Source of the DNA: Cricetomys ansorgei
Lineage: Eukaryota; Chordata; Mammalia; Rodentia; Nesomyidae
Length of the DNA: 64,000 nt
Assembly: GCA_026225945.1 (NCBI GenBank)
Contig: JAMJFZ010001133.1
Coordinates: forward strand, 12,087,001-12,151,000
Reading direction: 5' to 3'
Part shown: positions 11,789-23,909 of the stretch, piece after piece
Layout of the letters: each line of letters starts with the position of its first letter
How positions within the stretch are numbered: position 1 is the stretch's first letter
Program-made: the position numbers and the translations under genes
Notes under the pieces: generated by a model
The model's input: the letters and a program-made list of their open reading frames with translations, nothing else
Databases searched by the model: none
Told to the model about the DNA's origin: nothing

Positions 11789-12264
11789 TGTGGAGGGAAC
11801 AACACCTGCCGCTAAATGGTATGTATGCGCAGCTTGCCAAACAGCACCCATAGTCTTGGTGGCTTGACAAACAGCGCGTATAAGTGACTTGCCAGACAGC
11901 AATGTGCACACATGGTGCGCATGCACGGCTGGGCTCCCACTTAAGAGTCAGCCCTGGACAAGCGGGCAAAAAGCCCACTGTTGATGCATGCGCAGTTAAG
12001 CCTTCCTGTTCCAGCCAACCTGAAAACCTGCCAAGGGGCCCAGAGACAGATGATGTGGCGAGAAGTAAGCCAATGCGAAAGAGCCACAACAGCAGCCTGA
12101 AATCCAGGAGCCAATGGGACTCTGGGCGAGGGTTTAAAAGAGGTCCCTCTTCCTGGAATAAATGAGTCTGCTTTTGCAGTTTACCTGACTCCTGGAGTGT
12201 GTGTCATTGACTCTGCGCCAGCTCAGCCCCATCCCCAAGGGTCCCAGGACTGGGTTCAGCAACA
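11789..12264 (+). mobile_element. Solo LTR of an ERV (probably ERVK-like)
   Basis: A 476-base unit starts TGTGGAGGG and ends GCAACA, the TG...CA ends of an LTR. Inside are a CCAAT box near 12111, a TATA-like TTTAAAAG at 12133-12140 and AATAAA at 12157-12162, in U3-R-U5 order. U3 contains three spaced copies of a 'cttgccaaacagc' motif at 11833, 11863 and 11888, which look like enhancer repeats. It is relatively CpG-rich for the window. I see no matching flanking duplication, and no internal retroviral region adjoins it. The ERVK assignment is inference. Confidence 0.7.
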
Positions 12265-12576
12265 GGTAAAACATTTTAAGCAACATCCTTCCCTATTTGA
12301 ATCCATTTTCATCTATTTGATTTTCTTTGTTTTTGTTATCTATGTCTTTTGTTTGCTTTTTTATTTCCCTTCTTATGCATTTATTCGTAGTTCTTTGACT
12401 TTATCATCTGTTTTTCTACTTTAAGTGATACCTTAAACAAAAGCATCTTCTTTCTCTTCCTCAAATCTATGTATAAAAGAATATTTGACGGTAATTAGTG
12501 TGGGTAAAAAAAACATTGCATTATAAATGTAGCTTAACATGTCCTTTACCCAAATGAGAAATGAGAAAGTATGTTT

Positions 12577-12799
12577 TAAGATTTATTTATTTTTATCTTA
12601 TTTGTGTGAGTGCTTGCCTGAATGTGTATCTGTGCACCACATGAGTGCACTACCTACCATAGCTGGAAGAGGGCGTCAGATCTCTGGGAGTTGGAATTAG
12701 AGAAGGTTATGAGCTGATACATATATGATGGGAACCAAACCTGGGTCACCTGGAAAAGCAGCCAATACTCTTAATCACCGGGCTGTTTCTCCAGTCCCG
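12577..12799 (-). mobile_element. B2/B3 SINE
   Basis: Minus-strand copy: tail 'aagatttatttatttt' at the left, then 'gtgcaccacatgagtgca' and 'gatgggaaccaaacctgggt'. The head 'gggctgtttctccagtccc' is at the right. Confidence 0.88.
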
Positions 12800-13647
12800 A
12801 GAAAGACATGTTTTAAGTTTGGGAATATAGTAGTTTCATTTGAAAATCAATGGAACAAAACTTTTCTTATGTAATGAGATCTTTCTCATGATCTAATGTT
12901 CTCAAATGCATGCATTTCAATGCTGATACTCATCTTGTATTTGAGAGTTTAGTAAGTAAATGAAACTTAGTCATTATGTATTTATACTCTTTCGGTAAAC
13001 GTTTCTTAAATAAATGTTTGAATTGGACAGGGTTGTTTGTTGATGTAAGAAACGTTCTGGGTGGGAGGTCTTTGGGTACGCTGATATATTGGAATTTCAT
13101 TTCAAGATTCAGATACTTAAGTTCACGTGGAATGAAGAATGTTCATGTTTCATAAAGAAATAATCTAGGAATGTCCAACTATTACTGAGAGGACATTCAG
13201 GATTTTTTTTTTTAAAAAAAGGCTTTTTAATGGAGTTTTGCTTCAGCATTGTTCATATATAACATTAAATGAATGTGAATAAATTCCGATATATGCTAAC
13301 AGGACCGAGTCCATATTTAATGTCAGTATGGGGCCGCCCTGGCAGTGTTGACAAGTACAGCAATTGTTTGCATAACAAACCCACCTTTCAGTCAGTGGTG
13401 AGAATCATCCAAACAGAGGAGTTCAAATCAACATTTCCAATTACAACAGTGCCAATGAATTAGAAACAGATTCTTCAATAACAGCATATAGGCCATAGGT
13501 CACTCTGTGGGTCTCAAGTTTGCTTGGAAATTTGAGCTCTTCATGCTCAGAAGCTACTTAATAGATTCTATGGCCAATTTCTATTCAACTTTTATTTTAC
13601 TTGATATTTCACTAAGAAGTCCCGTCTTTAATTTGTTCCCAACACGC

Positions 13648-13700
13648 ATGTGTGCACACACACACGCACATACACATACACATACACACAGACACAAGTA
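13648..13700. repeat. (CA)n-rich microsatellite
   Basis: Imperfect CA repeat with CATA and CACG interruptions. It accounts for the His/Thr-rich and Cys/Val-rich open frames on the two strands. Confidence 0.93.
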
Positions 13701-14147
13701 TGTGTACATACTTCCTCTATGTCTTCTACACATCCTTCCAATAACATTCCTAGACTGCTCATGAAGATTCTCTCTAAAACTCATTTCTTCATTTGTGAAT
13801 GAAGTCTGGTTTTTTTTTTTTTCTCTATTTTAAATTGTTTTATGGATTTTATGTTGGATAGTAATTCTGTTTTGAATTTATACTTTATTTATAATAAGAA
13901 AGTTATTGGTATTCTTTACTTGACAAAATGCTTAATAAATGTTTTTAGTGTTGTTACCTTTTTGATATTTATTCTATGCTAAAATACTACTGTGTGTACA
14001 AAGAAATTAAATCCAGAATTTAAATTGTTAGTTTATACCCTGTTTAAATACTTATTTAAATACCGTTCTTGTGGGACACAGACTAGATTTCCTGTGTGTT
14101 TTATAAGGCATCTTGGGTGATTAAAGCATAAGAATTAAGATAGCAAA

Positions 14148-14290
14148 GCTGGGTGTGCCGGTGCATGCCTGTAATCCTAGCTCTCAGGGACTAAGGCAGA
14201 GGGATCTCAAGCTGGAGACCAGTCGGAACCACTTAGTGAGACTCTGTCTCCACTCCCACCACCAAAACAAAACAAAACACAAAGAAACAA
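14148..14290 (+). mobile_element. B1 SINE
   Basis: Plus-strand B1: 'gctgggtgtgccggtgcatg', 'cctgtaatcctagctctcag', 'gagactctgtctcc'. The tail is (CAAAA)n. It lacks part of the middle relative to consensus. Confidence 0.88.
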
Positions 14291-14393
14291 AAGATACAGA
14301 GAACTTTTTGATTGATAAGAATACTTGATTTTGCTTAGAGTGCCATTTACACGTATGCATGGGTCTGTCAGAACTTACCAGGCAGCACATTTG

Positions 14394-14867
14394 TGTCAGG
14401 TCCCAAAGAAACCTGGGATAAGTCTCACTCAGTACCTGTGGCTCCTCCCAGCTATTCTAACCCTAACCCCTACACTAAACCTCTCCAGCCTAGCCTGGGC
14501 TTCCTTCCCCCAGTTTTTCTTTCCTATAAAAACCAGTCATTTTGTCCACACACTCTCTTCCTCTCTTGGTTCTTCTTTTTCTCTTGGCCTCTTATTTCTC
14601 TTGCTCCCCTTTCCCCTTTCTTCCTTTCTCCCTCTCCCCCTTTCTCTCTCCTCTCATAGCTCCATTCAGACTGGATTCTTCCAGATGCTGAATTCAGACC
14701 CCATTCTGTCTGAACTCTCCCTCATATCTACAATGAACCATACCTAGCTCCTCAACCTTACCTAGGAGTGGCCATGTCCTCGTTTTCATTCAGTTTGGAC
14801 TTTTGTTTTCCTTCCCTTGTACATCAGTAAATCTTATATCTCAGAAAATCTATACAGGACTGGGACA
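14394..14867 (+). mobile_element. Probable solo LTR with CT-rich tract
   Basis: The 474-base segment starts TGTCAGG and ends GGGACA, so the terminal TGTC...GACA are inverted. A TATA box (CCTATAAAAACC) lies near 14524 and is followed by a roughly 110-base pyrimidine tract and an AGTAAA motif near 14826. Promoter, short leader and TG...CA ends suggest an LTR. Flanking target duplications are not evident and I cannot name the family. Confidence 0.5.
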
Positions 14868-14879
14868 ATGGAAGAGCCA

Positions 14880-16030
14880 AGGAGGAAAAGAGAGACATTC
14901 TACCTAAATTATATTATTGGGCTGTTTCCAACCTTGCCACTGAGGGAGTTCAGAAAAACACAAGAAAGGTAATTTTAGATAAATTTTTGGTTTGGAGGTA
15001 AAGGTTTTATTTCACTCTAAATTTTACTGTGTAATATCAAGAGGAGATCATTGTGTAGAGGAAAACATCTAGAAAATAATGGAAGAGTGAAAATTGGGAC
15101 TGTGGATTTTGATGACAGGAATATATTCATTGCGTAAACAGTGTTTTTCTAAAGTATGAGCTATCTAGTCGATAGAATATAAAATCTGATAAAAAGCTGA
15201 CAACTGTAATTAACAAGCATCTCTGTAAAGTGATACTTCTGGGATTTGAAAATGTTGGCATTGGTTTGAGAAGCTAGGACGGAACAGGGTCAGCCAGGAG
15301 CATGGAAGACGCCGCCTTAGGCCCACAAAACTCCCTCTCACTTGTCCTTCTGGAAGAGTCCTTATTCTTTGAAACACAAAACTCTACTTTTCCTATAAAT
15401 ACTCTAGATGCTCCTTGATGTGGCCAGGGGTTATTGGCTGCTGTCATCTATGAGTATAATTATCTTCGTCACCTTTCCCGCCCCAGTTAGACGGCGCATT
15501 CCCAAAGTGGCTGCAGTTCATGTACCTCTTGGTATTGTTTTAAGTTGGATTGCCCATTATGCCCAACCCAGAACATATGGTTTAAAACATTTGTTGAATA
15601 CATGAATAATTAAGTTGAAGATAACATATAAAATGGTTTTCATACATTTTTCTTCAACCAGGCATTGACTGAAAATAGCATCTCTCAAAATGATAAATTT
15701 TTGTGATCTAGCTTTATATAAAAGGAAGAAGTGGATGTTTTGTCTTGGATAAGATGGTAACTGTTCTAGCACATTTATTTCTCATAGTATAAATATAACC
15801 GCTTAAAAATACATCATCTTGCCTCCCTGCCATTCTGATCTTAACCAAGGCTGAATTCAGCAGGCTCCCATTTTTCTCTTGTCTACTTAAACTGTTTTCT
15901 ACTTGGCAAGCCCAGATTCTTCTCTTTTTGTGAATGCTTGACAGTCTTCCCTGAAGTGGTGGTCTGCATACGCGTTACCATTTAGTGGTACTTGGATACC
16001 TTTTTGTGGTGGCCTTCCTCTTGGTCTGGA
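14880..16030. other. Unassigned sequence
   Basis: No repeat or exon recognised. It has ordinary AT-rich composition and short open frames only. Confidence 0.45.
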
Positions 16031-16036
16031 TGAACA

Positions 16037-16400
16037 TTTTTTTTTTTTTTTTGTAGCCTGCCTCTTGCTCTTTATTTGTTACACCCACAGGGAGGTTTGC
16101 GTTATAGAGAACTTTGTGATCATAGGTTAAATCAGGGTCAGGTTGGCCAGGGCCTCTGGGGTCCTTGGCATCCCCTAATTAAAAGCTTTATACAACCTTG
16201 GCAAAAAGAGGATGGTGGTAGTGCCTCCTTGATGGGGACTCTTAAGACAGACGAGTCGAAGCCGGCAAAGTACTCACAGCACTGGGAGCAGTAGTTTAAA
16301 ATCCGGAACACCCAGCTGGTTCGAATTCTTTGCTTTTCCTGCCTTCTGATGCTTGGCAACTGTGCGGAACCGTTTTCTACGATGTAAATGGTTGGATGGG
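16037..16400 (-). pseudogene. Possible processed pseudogene of unknown parent
   Basis: Read on the minus strand, the region ends with AATAAA (plus 16071-16076), about 18 bases later 'gcaggctac', and then an A-tract (T-run at 16037-16052 on the plus strand). That is the layout of a retroposed mRNA 3' end. The sequence upstream has more CpG than its surroundings. Minus-strand open frames of up to 90 codons occur, but none matches a protein I recognise. Target duplications are not clear. It could instead be an unrecognised repeat with a terminal A-run. Confidence 0.3.
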
Positions 16401-16409
16401 AATACTTCA

Positions 16410-19400
16410 ACTATTGTTTCTCTTTATTCTATTTGTCCATCAAGTTGCACTCTTTAATCATTCATTCTTATTACCTAGAACTTTTTAAAATTAAGATTTC
16501 ACCCTCTTTAACTGTTAGGACTAAGAATGCAGAAGGCCCACATGTAACTCATTCTTTGCTGTTCCCTCCTGTTTTCAATTTTATGCATCATCTCCTGGCC
16601 CCTAGGAGATAGGCCCTTCTCTGTCGCATGGCCTCCAGCCTTTAAAACACACCAATAAGACTAATTACCTAAAGTAATTTTAAAATTAAAATCAGTTAAC
16701 TAGAAATGAACTTTCATTTTGACCAAAATTGTAAGAATGGCTTTGAAATTTGGTGTGCTACACAGGTTATGGAAGTGAGAGCAGCCTCCCCTGCCCTGTT
16801 TCCGATTTTCGCTGCTGGAGTCAGCTCTCCTGTCAACTGCTCTCTTTCATTCTTTTCTCCACGTGTGCAAACATCACACTGCTACTGAGAGTGTAGAGTT
16901 TTTAGTTTCAGATAACGAATATATTTATTTTTAAACTTTGCTTATCCGCAAAGACCTTTATCATCATTTCCCACCAAAGAGATCATTTTAATGATTAAAA
17001 AAAATTTTTCTCTTTGCCTCTTAAAAATATCATTCCCTTGTCCTCTAGTTCCCGGTGGCTCTTTGATCCTTGCTTCCTTTGATTTTGATCTTTTTTTTTT
17101 TTTTCCCCACTCTAAGTAATTTCTGTAATTATCTCTTTGGCTCAGAGTTCTGAAATTTTCCCTGTGCTGAATTTTCATGAAAGTTTGTTTCTCGTGGATC
17201 TAGAAACTCGGAACGAAGTCCAGGGATTCCCTCTCCTCGCTGTTGTTCGTTGTGTGGAATGAACCTATTGAGCCCCGACTTTTCATGTCCTTTATGTCTG
17301 CTTTTTAATTTTCACCTTCTATTTTCTAAGAAATGTCTTCAGCTCTTTGTTTTCTAACTTTTTTTTTTTCCCTGCTCTTGCTAAAATATTGTCAAATTCT
17401 TTGCATTCTTTCATTTTATCAGAAGGAGTTTCAAGAGGAGACTCGAGTAGTGTGCAGCCAGTTTTGGAGGTGAAGACACAGTCTTTGTAGATCAACCAAC
17501 CGATAGACTCAGTTGTCCAGTCCCAGTTTGATCTGACATCCCAGTCCCAGGTCACCTGCTATTGAGGGTCCCCGCCTGCCTCCTCCGGGTCCCTCATGCG
17601 GGCTGTCTATGGTGCAGCCGGCAGGGTAGCCACCTGCAGGAGCCTCTGACACCATAGCGTATGTAGTGGAAGGCTAAAGAAGGAGGTGATGGCCCCAGCC
17701 ACCTGCCTCACAGCCAGCCAACTGTTCTAGATTGCAGTTAGTTTCTGGTAAGTGCTCACAGAACCAGTTCAGACCTCCAGTCAGACTGACCCTGCAGCCA
17801 CCACCCACAGACTGGGTGCCACCTTCTGGACTTTTTCAAAGATCAGCTCCACACTGACTTTCCTTCAACACTTTGCCATTCTAGATTAGCAGGGCTTGCT
17901 GTTGTGGAATTCAACAACTTGATCTTTTTAATGTTCAAAGCCACATCTCATTAGTCTCTACTAAACATGACAAATGATGCTTTTTGGTCAAAGGCCAAAA
18001 TTATTAAATATATATTTAACATTTTTGAAAAAAGTATAATCAAAGTAGCATCGAGACTCAAGTGTCACTTAATGCTTCCTTTGCTAACACCATGCGTGCT
18101 TCAGTAAATTTGTCCAAACCTTAAAAAAATATCCTATTTTCAGATGGATAGGTGACATGATGTTTTTCTTTCTCTCTTTGAAATACCATTTAGGGTTTTG
18201 GAATATATGTTATGCTTGTGGCATGTTCCCTGGTCTTTCTTTGATTGCTTTGGCCACTTGAAATTGTACCCATGAGCTTTTGGGTGTGAATTGCAGGAAC
18301 TTCTTGGAGGCAGGTGTCATGGTAGTATAATCTGGCTGGATGACCTTCTGCTATTCTTTCTCTTGGCCTCATTGGTGCCCTGAAAAGGGGATCCTCTGTT
18401 CTGCACAAAAGGGAATAGTGAATGAAAGGTCTAGTGTTTTCTCAAAGCTGGTGGGGGAAAGTGTTGGTGCTTCCCCTTTTCTTCACGTAAACTTTGCACA
18501 GCCTTTCTGGGATTTAGCAATGCAACTCCATTGTCTTCCAAATGGTGGTGTGCTGCAGACTCAAGGCTTAACCTTTTAAGCAGAAAATTGGAGTCTTTTG
18601 GCATCATGGGAGAGGATCCATCTGAGTGGGATAAGAGGCAGGACTTTGGAGACCTAATTGGTAGCCATGATTTCACCGTAGGCTTCCTCCTGAGTGCAGT
18701 GGTCTCACCCTCCAAGGTGCAGAGTTCTTCCAGTTCTGTGCATCTTTAGAGAGTCTACTTTCCTGCTGTTGTTCTTGCCCCGGGCTTTGTCTGGTGCCAG
18801 CCCCAGAGCTGGCTCCTTCCAGCCTGCCTACATCCCTCCCTAAGCCACTTTCCACCTTCGAAAACCTGATAGCTGCCACATCTCTTCTGCTTGGTCCTTG
18901 CTATTTATTCTTTAAAAATTCCCTTTACCACCACTTTAGTGCACTTTCAGGAGGAAACAGAGGGAACATGCTGGTTCACCACGCTGTTTCTCATCTGTGC
19001 TTTCTGTAGTCATTCTCTTAGCCCCATCTCTACCTCCCCAGGACTCCCGGCTGGGTTCGAGCCGCAATAAGTCTGGATTTCTGTTAATAAACTCTCAGCT
19101 CTGCTTACAATCATATGGCATATGCCTTTTCCTTTGTACATTGCTTTTCCGAGTGTTTTGTTTCATTTTGTTTTTAATATGCTGCTCCTTTTAGGGTGTC
19201 TCTGGGCTCTCCTATTAACTTAGACAATAAAATTTTACTTAATCAGCACAATGTCTTCTGCATGAATGTCTTCCCCATCGTCTTTGGCTAATTGTCATAA
19301 AATAACCAAAAAATAGGGAGGTGAGTCTCAAGATCCTAGGGGAAAGAAAGATAATGGCCGTAGTCCTGCTTTCCCATCACGGTCTATTGCACATGGCATC

Positions 19401-19600
19401 AGTTCCCAAATGCAGTACAGAGCTTCTGACACGCTTCCATGAATGTTGTCCATCAAATGCTGGCCACATCTGGGTCATTTAAGTAATCAGTCATTAAGTA
19501 ATTAGCGTGTCAGAAAATAGGTCATGCAATTTCCACTGATTTTTTTTCCCCGGGTGGGATAGAAATTAGACCCACTTATTATGGTTGTTTCATTAAAAAT
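16410..19600. other. Mostly unassigned sequence
   Basis: No clear SINE or LTR. The 16.9-17.4 kb part has T-rich runs and could be a very old L1 remnant, but I cannot align it by eye. The 18.2-19.1 kb part is more GC-balanced and carries frames of up to 94 codons on the minus strand, without recognisable protein features. Confidence 0.4.
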
Positions 19601-19608
19601 ATTAACTT

Positions 19609-19795
19609 GGGGCTGTATATGTGGCTCCGTGGTTGAAAGGACCTGCTGCTCTTGCAGGGAAAACAGGTTTGGCTCACAACCATCTGTAACTCCAGCTCCA
19701 GAAGATCCGATGCGCTCTTCTGATCACCACAGCCACCACTGCACACATGTGGTGTGGATACATAGGTGAGGCAAAATGCCTAATCACACAAAAAA
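19609..19795 (+). mobile_element. B2/B3 SINE
   Basis: Plus-strand head 'ggggctgtatatgtggctcc', body 'aactccagctccagaagatc' and a B3-type end leading into 'ggcaaaatgcctaatcacac' and an A-run. An internal deletion removes part of the 'cagcacccacatgg' block. Confidence 0.82.
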
Positions 19796-20539
19796 AATTC
19801 ACAATGAATGTTAAAAGATATTAAATGAACTCTAGTTGAATTTTATCTTCTATGAGATATTCTGTATTTAGAGTTTAATAAGCTCATATAAAAAGAGATC
19901 TATCTGCAGTTGTGATGATAATTTAATAACATAATTTAAAATGTTTCTACCCCCAAACTTGATTTACTTAGTCATTTTTATGGTAGTATATTCAGAGTAC
20001 CAACATGCATTTTAAGAAGAGCAATGTTTTTTATTGTGTGCGGACTTTGTTCCATATGAAACTATGCTAACTGATTCAGTCTTGCTACAGTAGACAGGAG
20101 CATTATTTACTGAATACCTGGGAGCAACTATTCTGAAAATGCATTTCCTGGATGGTGAATGCCCTTAATGTGCTCAGCCACAGCCGTCTGAGCAGTCCTA
20201 GAATGTGGAGTTAAAGTTTAATCAGTCCTTGTTGATAAGCACAGTGAGTGGAAAGACCTGCTCAACCTGTTCTTAGCACCATGCAGTTCAGAAGGCTCAG
20301 GCCAGCCAGACATCACTAGTCTCTCAGAGTGCCAGGGTGCTGTACTGTTCTAGCACTAGCCACTCTGCTTTTGAGGACATCCATTCAGAGAGGTCTAAAT
20401 CCTTCTACTAAATTCTATGTTGACATCTGTGAATTTTAAATTTAGATTTTTCAAACTCATAAAACAATCCACATGTTTTTCCTCATTTAGAGGGCATTTA
20501 TTTTTTCCCTCCCTTTTTCTTTTCTTATTTTATTTTATT

Positions 20540-20642
20540 TTGTTTTTTGAAATGGAGTCTCACTCTGAAGCTAGACTGGCCTGGAACTCACAGTAATCCT
20601 CCTGCTTCAGCTTTCCAGGTCTAGGATCGTGCTAAGCTATGG
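20540..20642 (-). mobile_element. B1-related SINE fragment
   Basis: After a (TTTTA)n/T-rich tail, the plus strand reads 'gaaatggagtctcactctga', 'ctggcctggaactcacag', 'tcctcctgcttcagc'. This is the reverse complement of a diverged B1 or B1-precursor monomer. Confidence 0.75.
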
Positions 20643-21061
20643 GATTTTAGATTTTGCGAGATTTTTGTGAGCTTTATTTGCACAATTATAGATGATAAAA
20701 AAATTGTTTTGTGTGACTAGCATTTGTTTCTCTGATATAAAGCCAGACTTGTAAGTTAGGAGGGAAAAATCCTGACAATGAATCTTGAGAAAATACTGAC
20801 AGCAAGACAACCAAAATGAAATACACCTACAAAATACCTACTACAGACCTCAAAAGAGTTTAAAGGTCCTGGCCCCCAGTCCACCATAAAGTATATTAAG
20901 AGAATTCATTAAGGTGGATATACAAGGAGCCCCTGATGACTTTTCTCATTAACAGTTTTCACACAACATCATGTTTACAATTAAAAAAATAATAACTCAA
21001 AGGATACCAATAATTTTTACTTCCCTAGACACTCAATCCAAACTTACTTCTTGTATCTTTC

Positions 21062-21425
21062 ACTTTTTCTATTGCTGCTGTAACACAGTGTGACCAAGGC
21101 AATTTATGAAAGAAAGCCTTTAACTGGTCATAGGGTCCATGATGACTAGGTGTTTGGTCCATGATAACATGATGGTTAGAGCACAGGCATGGTGGCAGAC
21201 ACAGCTGAGGGTTTACATCTCAAGTCTCAAGCAGAACACAGAGAGAACTATTTCAAAATGTTATCTTTTGATAGCTCAAAGCAGCCTCCCTCCCATCACA
21301 TCTCCTTCAACAAGGCCACACCTCCTAATCCTTCCCAAACAGTTCCAGCAACGGAGAACCAAGATTCAAACATACGAGGTTATGGGGCTATTCTCATCCA
21401 AACAACTACACTCTCCTTAATGACT
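21062..21425 (+). mobile_element. Rodent medium-reiterated repeat (RMER-like)
   Basis: 'tctattgctgctgtaacaca', then 'gaaagaaagcctttaact', 'ggccacacctcctaatcc', 'aaccaagattcaaacatac'. This is a common rodent interspersed repeat. A related but inverted copy interrupts a SINE at 25.3-25.5 kb. The two overlapping plus frames here of 93 and 80 codons are repeat-derived. Confidence 0.72.
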
Positions 21426-21439
21426 CTGTGAAAGTGCTG

Positions 21440-22390
21440 AGATTTGCTTCATGTACGAACATGGGCACATCAACAAATGAACAAAGCAAACACATACGCA
21501 GAACGCCATGTTGTGGTAAGTAGTAAGGAAATTTCCAAAGACAAACAAGAACTAGCACCTTCCTCTTCAAGGTTCTCTACAAGATGAGATTGGGCATCAA
21601 GAAGGATTAAGTCTGCCCTTATCTCCGGGACGTATTGTGCTTTATATCTTGCTTCTATGTTTGCTTTCAGAGGAAAAGGCAGAACATGCTTGATTTACTT
21701 TTATGACAAATATCACTCTAATAAATCACTCTGCTTGGAGCTGACTGAGTAATGGGGTGTGGAAAGACCAGGAATCTTTAGGGTGCTTTCCCTAATACCA
21801 AGCCTCGTAGATGCCAGTCTCTGCCAACTTGAGCCCCGCCTTAGTTACTTGTGATTAGCCTCCGTTACAGTCATTTGTTTTTTTGATCTATTTCCAGAGG
21901 AACCAATAAAGAACCATCTGCTTAGTAATTTATAAATCCGCCATCATTGGTTGTAAAGCATTCTCATGTTGAAGGATCATGGTGGAGAGGTCCCATAAGC
22001 TGTGAAGTGCAGTCTCTTTAATGATTAGAGAGATGAAACAGAATCTAGTCCATCACAGGAGACATTTAATAACTTTCAGAAGGCTTAATCAGGTGCTCTG
22101 AGGAAGGCAGGAACTTCTTGTCTGCTTACCCAGGATGCGAACATATCTGGCCTGTGTCTGTAGGACATTGTTCCTGAGCTGATTTTCTACTCTCTTGTCT
22201 GAGTGTCTTGGATCATCCTATCTCAATTCCACTTGCATTAATAATCCCAGTTTCCCTACAGATCTCTGACATATGCTCAGAAAATTGATAAAATTGTTGT
22301 GTTCTAGTTGGACCTTAGTTGGGCCTGATTTCCCTTTGGGATTGTGTGTAAAAGGGCTTTGGTAAGTCCTTAGAGACTTTCTGCATTTTT
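21440..22390. other. Unassigned sequence
   Basis: No repeat family, exon or regulatory element recognised. It has ordinary base composition. Confidence 0.4.
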
Positions 22391-22393
22391 ATG

Positions 22394-22910
22394 TGTTGTA
22401 AAATAAAAAGAAATCCCTCCACAGCTCTGCCACCCGCAAGCCAGCAGCAGAGGTTCCCAGGTGGCTCTACAATGCATCCATCCAGTCTTAGATCAGAGAT
22501 CTGTGAGCCAACAAGAATGAATCTTCTCAGGAGCCAAGGGCAGAGGGCTTGAACTCATTTACCGGGGGAAGGGCTTACATATTTATAGCTAGAGAAATGG
22601 TTCCCATATCCCAGGAATGTTATTGGAAACTCATTGGTTAGGACAGGCAGTCTCATTAGCATATTGGGATTACAGCTTGAGTTTAGGAATTTTCTGGGGA
22701 CCAGAGGGATAGACCTTATAAGGAAGGGTTTAGTTGCAACTCCAGATAAACAATTTTGCCAGATTGCATGCCCTTGGAGGGGGCAGTGTTTTGCTGTCGC
22801 TTGTGGCCTGTCAGCTACTGCAGAGGAGAGGGGCCAGATTCCTGCCAGCTCCTCAGAATGATTTTGGGGTTCCAAGCACCCTCAAATCACTTTGCTGTGA
22901 CAGCTTCACA
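22394..22910 (-). mobile_element. Solo LTR on the minus strand
   Basis: Read on the minus strand, the unit begins TGTGAAGCTG and ends TTTTACAACA. It contains a CCAAT motif and, about 50 bases later, a TATA box (plus-strand 'catatttatagc' near 22578). The 517-base length, TG...CA ends and U3 promoter order fit an LTR. No retroviral internal sequence adjoins it and no clear target duplication is visible. The longest frame (106 codons, minus strand) has no retroviral protein similarity that I recognise. Confidence 0.6.
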
Positions 22911-23162
22911 ATGGTGCTATCTCCTTGACCTAGAGCAGGGTGCACGGGTTTTGATTTTTCAATTTACTGGGACGACTGACATATGTGAAAGCTTAGGGAA
23001 ATGTTGAAATAGAGATGAGGTACTTTTGTACAGTTTTTTTTAGAGTTTTTCTTTAGCAAGTGCTACTTTGGTATCTGTTGTCTGCCAGACACTGGCTGAG
23101 GCCACTTAAGTCTGAGAAGTAGGTGGTTGACAGGCATCATCTAATTTTGTTTTTTGTTTATT

Positions 23163-23298
23163 TTGTTTTTCTGAGACAGGGTTTCTCTATGTAGCCCTGT
23201 GGCTATCCTGCTATGTAAACCAGAACTCAGAGATCTACCTGCCTCTGCCTCCTGAGAGCTGGGATTAAAGGCACATGTGTGACACCACTGCCCAGGCT
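23163..23298 (-). mobile_element. B1 SINE
   Basis: Plus strand reads 'ctgagacagggtttctctat', 'cctctgcctcctgagagctg', 'ggattaaaggcacatgtg', the reverse complement of B1. T-rich tail on the left. Confidence 0.92.
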
Positions 23299-23811
23299 AA
23301 TCTAACTTTTTATATTTATGTTGAACTAAAATAAAGTCTGTTGTACATCACCTCCAAGTGCAAAACCCAACAAGAACAAAGAGGAATGAAAGGCTGGAGC
23401 ATTTCTAGCACTAAGAGATCATTTCATAGATCAGGTCTCAATGAGGATAAAATGCTTAACTCCTACCCAGGGGTTTTAATTATCCTTAGGGAAGCTGCCA
23501 CGGTAGAAAGCTTGAGACCTAACTTGAAATGCATGTTCTCACTGATGAAACCGTAGCTCGCTTTGAAGGGCAGTCTGAACAAGATTGACCGCTTCTGATT
23601 CACACGTAAGTTCTTAAAACAGCAGAACTAAAGAGGTCTTGACACCTCTGTTCTGTTATTAGTATCTCTTGGAAATTCAGGCCCATCTTGCTGAGCTCGC
23701 TACTCTTTACTGTCCGAAATAGAACCTCTTTTAGCTGCTTCAAGCCATTTCATTGCTGTGCCTGTCTAATCTGGAAGAAACGGAGACTGATGATAGCCCT
23801 TAGGTCTATTT

Positions 23812-23905
23812 GGGTGGGGAAGGGATGGGGCGGGGGAGGGGGGAGATGGAGGAGAGAGCGAGAGCGAGCTGTTGTCTCAAAGAAAGAGAAGAGAAGGCAG
23901 CATAG
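23812..23905. repeat. Purine-rich (G/GA) low-complexity tract
   Basis: A G-rich run is followed by GAGAGCGAGAGCGAG-type sequence and AAGAGAAGAG. No gene is implied. The G-runs may allow quadruplex formation. Confidence 0.8.
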
Positions 23906-23909
23906 GCAG

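Noticed and set aside
14457..14478. Telomere-like words (CCCTAA type)
   Set aside because: Only two or three adjacent imperfect words; too short for an interstitial telomeric array and within an LTR-like segment.
14325..14747. 140-codon Leu/Ser/Pro-rich frame
   Set aside because: It is the translated pyrimidine tract within a probable LTR; composition alone explains the hydrophobic run.
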